Shown here one piece after another: positions 8,000 through 14,429 of a DNA stretch of 16,530 nucleotides. The notes beneath the pieces are model-generated. The model ran no database searches, was not told the DNA's origin, and worked only from the letters and a program-made list of their open reading frames with translations. The DNA comes from Candidatus Aminicenantota bacterium (GTDB taxonomy: Bacteria > Acidobacteriota > Aminicenantia > Aminicenantales > Aminicenantaceae). The stretch is taken from contig DAOWCB010000006.1 in assembly GCA_030633795.1 (NCBI GenBank), positions 1 through 16,530 on the forward strand, written 5' to 3'. The translations under genes were made by a program, and so were the position numbers. Position 1 is the stretch's first letter. Every line of letters starts with the position of its first letter.

Positions 8000-10148
8000 A
8001 TTGAAAAAACGAACATCCCGGTCCAAGCTGATCTGCACAGCTCTTTTGCTATTTTTGGGCCTCTTTTCTTGGCTTTTTTCCCTACAAGAAAAACCGGCCG
8101 GCCAACTGCCCTATGAACGGGCCATCCAAGCCTTTGAAAAATTTGTTGCCGAACAGATGGCATTTGACCAAACACCAGGGATTTCTGTGGGTTTTATCAA
8201 GGGCGGTTTCACCTGGTCCCGTGGTTTCGGCTATGCTGATCTGGAAAACAGAGTCCCGGCTAAGCCAGAAAGTTCCTACCGGATGGCCTCCATCACAAAA
8301 ACCTTTACGGCTTTTGCCGTCCTGCAGCTTGTGGAAACGAGGAAAATGGACCTGGATGCTGAGATACAGGCGTATGTCCCGTATTTCCCGCAAAAAAAAT
8401 GGCCGATCACAATCCGGCAACTGCTGGGACATCTGGGAGGTATCCCTCACTATGTGGACCGAGATAAAGAACTGCACAACAAAACCCACAAAAACACACG
8501 AGAAGCCATCGCCATCTTTCAGGACTTTGACCTTGTTGCCGAACCCAACACCAAATACCATTATTCCAGCTACGGATACAATCTCCTTGGAGCTGCCATC
8601 GAGAAGGTTTCGGGCCTTTCTTACGGCGAGTATATCCAACGACACATTTTCGATCCGCTAGGAATGTCCGATTCTCGGATGGATGATCCGACGGCTCCCA
8701 TTCCCAACCGCGTTAAGGGGTATTGGTTTGTAAGCGGCAGGATCGCCCGATCCGAATATGTAGACATATCCAGCCGGTTTGCGGCTGGAGGCACCCGATC
8801 GACTGTCGTCGATCTTTTGAAGTATGCCCGAGGGATCATCCAGGGAAAACTTCTGGAGCCTCAAACATGGAGGCAGATGCTGGTTCCCATGGCCACAAAG
8901 GATGGCCTCCTCACGGGGAGGGGCATGAGTTGGATGGTCCGCCCCCGTAGAGGGCATTTCCAGATCAGTCACGGGGGAAGTCAGGCAGAGACAAAAACCT
9001 ATTTCCTGGTTTTTCCGATGGCAAATTTTGCCGTGGCCATCGCATCCAACCTGGAAACCTTTGACAGGGAGTTTTACGCTTACAAGTTGGCTGAGCTTGT
9101 CCTGCAGGAAGACCTGGATACCCCGGTTTACGTAACGGATGAGCTGGAAGAGTCTGTTTATTCGGCTTGTGAGCAGGCTTTTTCCTACGGGTTGAGCCAT
9201 TATTATTGGCACTCCCGGACTCTCGCAAAAAATGAAAAAGACCTCGAGGAAGCTTTTGATTTCTTCAATAAAAATACTGATCCGGCCTCTTTGAGACAAA
9301 ACATCCGAATGACAAATAACAACATTTTGGCCGGCATCAATCCGGCCACAGGCCAAGCCTTCACCAAAGTCGGCTCGTTCATGGCTGCCCAACTAGGCAA
9401 GGCCTACGGCAGAGACAAACTCCCGGATTATCATAAAACAGGTCCGATCGCCTTTTTCAGGGATTACACAACGCTCTCTCAGGCTTCGCCTTCCCTGAAA
9501 AAATCATACCAGTTTTCCAGACGGTTCAGACAATTGCTTTTTCGGCTGAATAGGGATTGGGCAAAAGTTTACACAGATGAAATAGAGTCGCTCCAAATCC
9601 CTTTGAAAGTTGACTTCGGCAAGCTTCAAGATATTCTGAAGAAGGCCTTTTCCGAGGCTTCCCTGTATCCGGATTTTCATGAGGATCTTACCCGGGTGGC
9701 CCAATATCATCTCAAAAACAACCGCACACAACAGGCTTTTTCTTTCCTCGACTTGGCCTATAAGCTCTACCCGAACCGGATCGACCCGATGACCGCCATG
9801 GCATCCCTTCATCTCTGGAACGGTAATGCCAAGGAGGCCAAGCACTTTTTCCAAAAAGCCTTTGCTAAAGACCCAACCCATCCGGGTGTCAGTATCCAAA
9901 AATTCCAAGGCTTGGCCCGCGACTTGATCAACGCAAAAAAGCTGGACAACCTGACGGCTTTGGCAGAAATTGTCACACAACTATATCCCGATTCGCCAGG
10001 CATAATCAAAGGCCTGGGCGACATGTTTTATAATCTCGGACAAAAGGACACGGCCCTTTTTTATTACAAAAAGGCCTTGAGGCTCGACCGGAAACTCAAG
10101 AATGTCCGAGACAGGATCAAAATCCTAGAAAAAGAGAGGAAAAAATGA
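7986..10148 (+). CDS. Exported LACTB-like serine hydrolase (beta-lactamase fold) with C-terminal TPR repeats
   Basis: The 720-residue protein begins with a basic N-terminus and a hydrophobic stretch (residues 15-33) that is a signal peptide or membrane anchor, so it should act outside the cytoplasm. Residues about 45-375 form a class C beta-lactamase/penicillin-binding-type domain. The catalytic S102-I-T-K105 is SxxK, Y193-S-S stands at the YxN position, and HGG (within ISHGGSQAE) is at the third motif. YSS instead of YSN resembles LACTB-type peptidases. After a mixed linker, roughly residues 560-718 contain helical TPR-like repeats (for example FSFLDLAYKLYP, AKHFFQKAFAKDP, ALFYYKKALRLD). Likely roles are peptidase, esterase or D-amino-acid-directed cell-wall hydrolase; no resistance function should be assumed. 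The start is uncertain: ATG 7986 lies inside the antiporter gene, and TTG 8001 is an alternative. The stop overlaps the deacetylase gene by 4 bp. Confidence 0.88.
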   Translation: MHYHRLKKRTSRSKLICTALLLFLGLFSWLFSLQEKPAGQLPYERAIQAFEKFVAEQMAFDQTPGISVGFIKGGFTWSRGFGYADLENRVPAKPESSYRMASITKTFTAFAVLQLVETRKMDLDAEIQAYVPYFPQKKWPITIRQLLGHLGGIPHYVDRDKELHNKTHKNTREAIAIFQDFDLVAEPNTKYHYSSYGYNLLGAAIEKVSGLSYGEYIQRHIFDPLGMSDSRMDDPTAPIPNRVKGYWFVSGRIARSEYVDISSRFAAGGTRSTVVDLLKYARGIIQGKLLEPQTWRQMLVPMATKDGLLTGRGMSWMVRPRRGHFQISHGGSQAETKTYFLVFPMANFAVAIASNLETFDREFYAYKLAELVLQEDLDTPVYVTDELEESVYSACEQAFSYGLSHYYWHSRTLAKNEKDLEEAFDFFNKNTDPASLRQNIRMTNNNILAGINPATGQAFTKVGSFMAAQLGKAYGRDKLPDYHKTGPIAFFRDYTTLSQASPSLKKSYQFSRRFRQLLFRLNRDWAKVYTDEIESLQIPLKVDFGKLQDILKKAFSEASLYPDFHEDLTRVAQYHLKNNRTQQAFSFLDLAYKLYPNRIDPMTAMASLHLWNGNAKEAKHFFQKAFAKDPTHPGVSIQKFQGLARDLINAKKLDNLTALAEIVTQLYPDSPGIIKGLGDMFYNLGQKDTALFYYKKALRLDRKLKNVRDRIKILEKERKK

Positions 10149-11128
10149 AAAAATTTTTTTGGATCCATATCGGCCTTCTAGTCCTGTTGAGTATTTCCAT
10201 TAGCTGCACCAAAACCCCGGCACCGGAAGAAAAACCTTGGGAATGGAGTCTGGAGCAAGTCCAATCCAAGGTCAACAGAGTCCGGGCCGGAAAGGACCTC
10301 ACACCTGAAAGTTGGCTGGGCGGGGCAAGGGTAGCTGTCGCCTTGTCTTTTGACTTCGACGCAGAAACAAACGCGCTTCGCGACTTGAATTTGTCACCGG
10401 GCACATTTTCCCAGGGAGAGTATGCCGCACGCGTGGCTGTTCCCAGAATACTCAACCTTCTGGACAAGTACGATATCCCAGCCTCCTTTTTTGTCCCTGC
10501 AGTCACTGCCCTGCTTCACAAAGAGGAGATCCAAGCCATCATATCAAAAAACAGGCATGAAATCGGCCTCCACGGCTGGATCCACGAAAGAAATTCCCTT
10601 CTGAGTGAAAAGGAAGAAACGGAACTCATGCAAAAATCTTTTGATACTCTGAAGGAACTCACAGGCAAGGCGCCGGTCGGGATCCGAACCCCTTCCTGGG
10701 ATTTCAGCCTCTACACCCTCGCCATCATCAAAAAAATGGGCCTCCTGTACGATAGCAGCTTGATGGCCGACGACCGTCCATATGAGATACTGGAGGACGG
10801 AAAACCAACAGGAGTTGTTGAACTTCCGGTAGAGTGGCTGCTCGATGATTATCCCTATTTTGGGTTCTCACGATACACGAGCGTCCGCCCTCACATCAAG
10901 CCGATGGATGTGTTTTCTATCTGGGCGGCCGAGTTCGAAAAGGCCTACGAGGAGGGGACTTTGTTTGTGCTCACCATGCACCCCAAGTACATCGGTCACA
11001 GAAGCCGCATAGCCATGCTTGAAACCCTTATCCAGTATATGCAAACTCATGCCGACGTCTGGTTCGCCACGCACGAAGATATTGCCCGCTATGTGAAGGA
11101 CGGGGGTGAATCGTTAAAGTTATCCTGA
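10145..11128 (+). CDS. Putative lipoprotein polysaccharide deacetylase (NodB-type, HpPgdA-like)
   Basis: The 327-residue product has a signal sequence ending SISC (Cys21), a plausible but imperfect lipobox, followed by a Pro/Glu-rich tether. The NodB-homology domain starts near residue 60. Motif 1 is SFDFDAE (68-74) instead of the common TFDDG. Motif 2 is HGWIH (His143 and His147, the expected metal ligands). Motif 3 is R181-T-P-S-W185, and a late HPKYIGH could supply the catalytic histidine. This variant set fits the Helicobacter PgdA/allantoinase-like subgroup, which removes N-acetyl or amide-linked groups from glycans or small molecules. A good ribosome site (AGAGGA) precedes ATG 10145, which overlaps the hydrolase stop as ATGA. 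The C-terminus ends exactly against the recA stop. The fold call is firm, the substrate unknown. Confidence 0.9.
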   Translation: MKKFFWIHIGLLVLLSISISCTKTPAPEEKPWEWSLEQVQSKVNRVRAGKDLTPESWLGGARVAVALSFDFDAETNALRDLNLSPGTFSQGEYAARVAVPRILNLLDKYDIPASFFVPAVTALLHKEEIQAIISKNRHEIGLHGWIHERNSLLSEKEETELMQKSFDTLKELTGKAPVGIRTPSWDFSLYTLAIIKKMGLLYDSSLMADDRPYEILEDGKPTGVVELPVEWLLDDYPYFGFSRYTSVRPHIKPMDVFSIWAAEFEKAYEEGTLFVLTMHPKYIGHRSRIAMLETLIQYMQTHADVWFATHEDIARYVKDGGESLKLS

Positions 11129-12193
11129 CTATTTATCCTGTTTAGGGGAGGTTTCTTTCTCTTCTGTTTTTTTCCCAGGCAAAAGTCCTACCATTTGACG
11201 GATTTCCCTATCCAATTGGTCAGCTAACTCAGTGTTTTCTTTCAGGAGTTTTTTGACGTTCTCCCGGCCTTGGCCAAGCCTTTCCCCTTTGTAGGAGTAC
11301 CAGGTTCCGGTCTTTTCGATCAAGCCTGTATCGACGCCGCAGTCGATCAGGTCTCCTTCAGTGGATATCCCTTCCCCGAAGATGATGTCGAATTGGGCTT
11401 CCCGGAACGGTGGGGCCATTTTATTCTTCACGATCTTCACCTTAACCCTGTTTCCGATGACTTGGTCCCCGTCTTTTAATGCGGCAATCCGGCGCACATC
11501 GATCCTCAGCGATGTGTAGAACTTCAAAGCCCTGCCGCCTGAGGTTGTTTCGGGGCTTCCGAGGAAAAATCCGATTTTTTGCCGGATCTGGTTGACAAAA
11601 ACGAAACAGGTCTTGGATCGGCTTACGATCGCTGTGAGTTTCCTCAACGCTTGGGACATAAGGCGGGCCTGCAGTCCCATATGGGCATCTCCCATCTCCC
11701 CCTCCAGTTCTGCTTTGGGCACAAGAGCGGCCACGGAATCGACGACAATAACATCCACAGCACCGCTGCGCACAAGGACCTCGGCAATTTCCAAAGCCTG
11801 TTCTCCGTAATCGGGTTGGGAAATCAAAAGATTGTCGACATCCACTCCCACTCTGGCGGCATAAGTCGGATCGAGGACATGTTCGGCATCGATAAAAGCC
11901 GCCTGCCCCCCCTGTTTTTGGGCCTCTGCAATGACATGGAGGGCCAGAGTGGATTTTCCGGTCGCCTCCGGGCCAAAGACTTCTATAACCCTTCCTCGTG
12001 GAAAGCCGCCTATGCCCAGACTCAAATCGAACGCAATGGACCCTGTCGGGATTGCCGGCACTTTTAGGGCTGCGTCCTTCTGGCCGAGTTTCATCACAGC
12101 GCCTTTGCCGAACTGCTTTTCGATCTGCAGGACTGCTGCTTCGATGGCTCTATTTCTCGATTCCTGTTTTTCTTCGGTGTCGTCTTGTTTCAT
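11129..12193 (-). CDS. recA: RecA recombinase
   Basis: The 354-residue product is RecA, the ATP-dependent strand-exchange protein that also triggers LexA cleavage. It shows Walker A GPEATGKST (74-82), FIDAEHVLDPTYA, the Walker B strand VDVIVVDSVAALVPKAELEGE, the QIRQKIG...SPETTSGG loop L2, and KNKMAPPFREA near the C-terminal end. The tail is short and Lys/Glu-rich, and total length is normal. Compared with the usual GPESSGKT and AEHALDP there are small substitutions, and L2 reads KIGFFLG where KIGVMFG is common. ATG 12193 has a strong AGGAGG site. The 3' end touches the convergent deacetylase gene without a gap. I see no obvious LexA box or strong promoter in the 105 bp upstream, so it may be partly co-transcribed with the preceding dehydrogenase gene. 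Confidence 0.98.
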   Translation of the reverse strand: MKQDDTEEKQESRNRAIEAAVLQIEKQFGKGAVMKLGQKDAALKVPAIPTGSIAFDLSLGIGGFPRGRVIEVFGPEATGKSTLALHVIAEAQKQGGQAAFIDAEHVLDPTYAARVGVDVDNLLISQPDYGEQALEIAEVLVRSGAVDVIVVDSVAALVPKAELEGEMGDAHMGLQARLMSQALRKLTAIVSRSKTCFVFVNQIRQKIGFFLGSPETTSGGRALKFYTSLRIDVRRIAALKDGDQVIGNRVKVKIVKNKMAPPFREAQFDIIFGEGISTEGDLIDCGVDTGLIEKTGTWYSYKGERLGQGRENVKKLLKENTELADQLDREIRQMVGLLPGKKTEEKETSPKQDK

Positions 12194-12204
12194 ATCGTCC
12201 TCCT

Positions 12205-12235
12205 GGGCTTTTCTGTCAAAGCCCTTTTATTTTTT
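12205..12235 (+). terminator. Terminator-like hairpin facing away from recA (plus direction)
   Basis: GGGCTTT (12205-12211) pairs perfectly with AAAGCCC (12218-12224) across a six-base loop. It is followed on the plus strand by TTTTATTTTTT (12225-12235), a textbook intrinsic terminator. No plus-strand gene lies directly upstream, only the antisense of recA. On the minus strand the same hairpin would sit in the recA leader immediately before the AGGAGG ribosome site, without a T tract, and could influence translation. Confidence 0.7.
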
Positions 12236-12255
12236 CTGCCTTTGTTAATCTGAAC

Positions 12256-12291
12256 TATTCATAAAAAAAGCATCGGCATTTTCCATGAATA
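12256..12291. repeat. Inverted repeat between the dehydrogenase gene and recA
   Basis: TATTCAT (12256-12262) and ATGAATA (12285-12291) are perfect inverted repeats. The intervening bases can extend the stem (A run against T run, then GC against GC around a CGAT loop) with one bulge and one mismatch. It lies 7 bp past the dehydrogenase stop. It may protect or end that transcript, but it lacks a classical trailing T tract. Confidence 0.4.
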
Positions 12292-12298
12292 ATCCATG

Positions 12299-13150
12299 CT
12301 AAGAGCTATAGTCATAAAATCCCTTTCCGGACTTCCGTCCCAGATATCCGGCATCCACCATTTTCCGCAACAGAGGACAGGGCCTGTACTTAGGGTCCTT
12401 GAATCCGTCGTACAGCACTTCCATGATTTGCAGGCAAACATCCAGTCCGATAAGGTCTGCCAGTGCCAGGGGGCCCATCGGGTGGTTCATCCCCAGCTTC
12501 ATCACGGTGTCGATAGCTTCCACGCTCCCCACACCTTCCATGTTTGCATAAACCGCCTCGTTGATCATCGGCAAAAGGATGCGGTTCGCGATAAATCCTG
12601 GATAGTCATTGGCTTCCACGGGAACCTTGCCCAAGGCTTCCGTCAAGGATTTCACCTGGTTAAAAGTCTCCTGGTCGGTGGCGATTCCCTTGATCAGCTC
12701 CACAAGCTTCATCAGCGGCACAGGATTCATGAAATGCATCCCCATGAACTGGGAAGGACGCCTTGTCAGAGCTGCTAAGCGTGTTATGGAGATGGAGGAT
12801 GTATTGGAGGTCAATATGATGCCAGGAGGCAGGATCTCATCCAGTTCTTTCAAGACTTTTGTTTTAACTCCAAAATCTTCAAAAACAGCTTCCACCGCAA
12901 AATCCACATCCTTTAAGTCGGCCAGATCTGTGGTCGTTCGGATCCTGCCTAGTATGGTATCTTTATCCCCTTCTATTTTCCCCTTCTCTATAAGCTTTGA
13001 CAGAGTTTTGTCCAATCTGGCGAGCGCCTTTTGCAGGAAATCTTCTTCCACATCATGAAGGAGGACATCAAAATCCGCTGTGGCCGCCACTTGGGTAATG
13101 CCTGTTCCCATGGTACCTGCACCGATAACGCCTATTTTTTTTATGTCCAT
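12299..13150 (-). CDS. hbd: 3-hydroxybutyryl-CoA (3-hydroxyacyl-CoA) dehydrogenase
   Basis: The 283-residue cytoplasmic enzyme interconverts acetoacetyl-CoA and 3-hydroxybutyryl-CoA with NAD(P)(H), the second step after thiolase in butyrate-type fermentation or beta-oxidation. The Rossmann domain has GAGTMG (10-15). The catalytic set is Ser118 in SNTSSIS, His139 and Asn142 in MHFMNPVPLMKLVE, and Glu151 completing the His-Glu pair. The C-terminal dimerisation domain contains GFIANRILLPMINEA, GMNHPMGPLALADLIGLD and GRKSGKGFYDY. Length is typical of the stand-alone monofunctional form. ATG 13150 has GGGAGGA upstream, and only 9 bp separate it from the thiolase stop, so the two form an operon. 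The cofactor preference (NAD versus NADP) was not determined. Confidence 0.95.
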   Translation of the reverse strand: MDIKKIGVIGAGTMGTGITQVAATADFDVLLHDVEEDFLQKALARLDKTLSKLIEKGKIEGDKDTILGRIRTTTDLADLKDVDFAVEAVFEDFGVKTKVLKELDEILPPGIILTSNTSSISITRLAALTRRPSQFMGMHFMNPVPLMKLVELIKGIATDQETFNQVKSLTEALGKVPVEANDYPGFIANRILLPMINEAVYANMEGVGSVEAIDTVMKLGMNHPMGPLALADLIGLDVCLQIMEVLYDGFKDPKYRPCPLLRKMVDAGYLGRKSGKGFYDYSS

Positions 13151-13159
13151 CGTTCCTCC

Positions 13160-14353
13160 CTAGTCCATAACTTCCACGGCCATGGCCACAGCATCTCCTC
13201 CGCCCAAGCAGAGGGAGGCCACGCCCTTTTTTAGCCCGCGGTGCTTCATGGCATATATCAAGGTCGTCAAAATCCGGGCCCCGGTGGCCCCTATCGGATG
13301 GCCCAGGGCCACAGCCCCTCCATGCACGTTGACCTTCTCCCTGTCCAAACCGAGCTCCTTGATCAAAACCACAAGCTGTGAGGAAAATGCCTCGTTGATC
13401 TCAAAAAGTTCCACATCGTCGACCGTCCAACCCACATTGGCCAGAAGTTTTTCTATGGCCCCTTTCGGCGCGTACATGACCAATTTTGGTTCAAGGGCAT
13501 GGGACGTGACCGCAATTATCTGAGCCATCGGCGCCAATCCTTGCTCTTTGACTACATCAGCCGAGGCAACCACAACGGCAGCAGCCCCATCATTTAAACT
13601 AGACGCATTTCCGGCCGTAACTGTCCCATCTTTCTGAAAAACTGGCCGAAGTTTGGCCAACTTTTCGATGGTGGTATCCTTTCTGGGCCCCTCATCCACA
13701 GAAAACAAAATCGGGTCCTTTTTTCTCTGGGGGACCTCAACCGCGACGATCTCCTCTTTCATATAACCTTTTTCGATCGCATGGATAGCCTTCTGGTGAC
13801 TGCTCACGGCATAGGCATCCTGCTCTTCCCGACTAGCCCCGAATTTTTCCGCCACCACCTCACCGGTCAATCCCATGTGCTGGTTGTCAAAAGCACACCA
13901 GAGCCCGTCATAAATCATGGCGTCCTTCATCTGGATGTCGCCCATTTTGACGCCAGTCCGAACGCCCCAAACCAAGTGGGGAGCCTGGCTCATGCTTTCC
14001 ATACCCCCGGCCACCACGATCTCATTCTCCTCCAACCAGATGGACTGGGCAGCGAGGTGAACGGCTTTGAGACCTGAACCACAGACCTTGTTCACCGCAA
14101 AACTGTTCACGGTGTGGGGAATACCCCCCTTGGATAGGGCTTGCTTGGCAGGGGCCTGTCCTACTCCCGCGGAAACCACATTCCCCATGATGACTTCATC
14201 GACATCTTCCCCTGCGATACCCGCACGTTTTAACGCTTCCTTGATCGCAATGCCCCCTAATTCAGGGGCTTTAATATCCTTGATCGTCCCGAGAAAACTA
14301 CCGATCGGCGTCCGGGCCGCCCCGACAATAAAAACATCTCTTACTTCACACAT
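13160..14353 (-). CDS. Acetyl-CoA C-acetyltransferase (thiolase)
   Basis: The 397-residue enzyme condenses two acetyl-CoA to acetoacetyl-CoA or performs the reverse cleavage. The nucleophile Cys91 is in VNKVCGSGLKAV, the activating His352 in GHPIGATGAR, and the acid/base Cys382 in SLCLGGGDAVA. The GHPIGATGAR and N-terminal GAARTPIGSF blocks are classic thiolase signatures, and length is normal for the biosynthetic/degradative tetrameric group. ATG 14353 is preceded by AAAGGAA. The gene is followed after 9 bp by the hydroxyacyl-CoA dehydrogenase gene. A weak -35/-10 pair and a 10-bp palindrome lie in the 76-bp gap to fhs. No crotonase or acyl-CoA dehydrogenase is nearby, so the rest of the pathway must be elsewhere. 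Confidence 0.96.
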   Translation of the reverse strand: MCEVRDVFIVGAARTPIGSFLGTIKDIKAPELGGIAIKEALKRAGIAGEDVDEVIMGNVVSAGVGQAPAKQALSKGGIPHTVNSFAVNKVCGSGLKAVHLAAQSIWLEENEIVVAGGMESMSQAPHLVWGVRTGVKMGDIQMKDAMIYDGLWCAFDNQHMGLTGEVVAEKFGASREEQDAYAVSSHQKAIHAIEKGYMKEEIVAVEVPQRKKDPILFSVDEGPRKDTTIEKLAKLRPVFQKDGTVTAGNASSLNDGAAAVVVASADVVKEQGLAPMAQIIAVTSHALEPKLVMYAPKGAIEKLLANVGWTVDDVELFEINEAFSSQLVVLIKELGLDREKVNVHGGAVALGHPIGATGARILTTLIYAMKHRGLKKGVASLCLGGGDAVAMAVEVMD

Positions 14354-14375
14354 GTATTATTCCTTTCATGTTGTA

Positions 14376-14385
14376 TTGATATCAA
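14376..14385. promoter_or_regulatory. Perfect 10-bp palindrome upstream of the thiolase gene
   Basis: TTGATATCAA is self-complementary and lies 23-32 bases before the thiolase start. It could be a regulator half-site pair or chance. On its own it is weak evidence. Confidence 0.25.
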
Positions 14386-14394
14386 GACCTCCCT

Positions 14395-14423
14395 TATTTA
14401 TCACAATTAAAAAACACTGTAAA
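14395..14423 (-). promoter_or_regulatory. Weak candidate promoter for thiolase-hbd
   Basis: On the minus strand TTTACA (14418-14423) and TAAATA (14395-14400) are separated by 17 bases. The -35 matches five of six, the -10 only three of six. The palindrome at 14376-14385 would fall near the transcription start. Confidence 0.3.
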
Positions 14424-14429
14424 CCCACC

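Noticed and set aside
6595..8004. A 469-codon plus-strand frame overlapping the NhaC-family gene
   Set aside because: It is the shifted frame of the antiporter gene, rich in His/Arg/Pro/Gly with no membrane or domain pattern, whereas the other frame gives a clear transporter.
12218..12224. TTGACA on the minus strand just before recA as its -35 box
   Set aside because: It lies about 20 bases from the start codon, so a matching -10 would fall inside the coding region; its bases are better explained as part of the hairpin.
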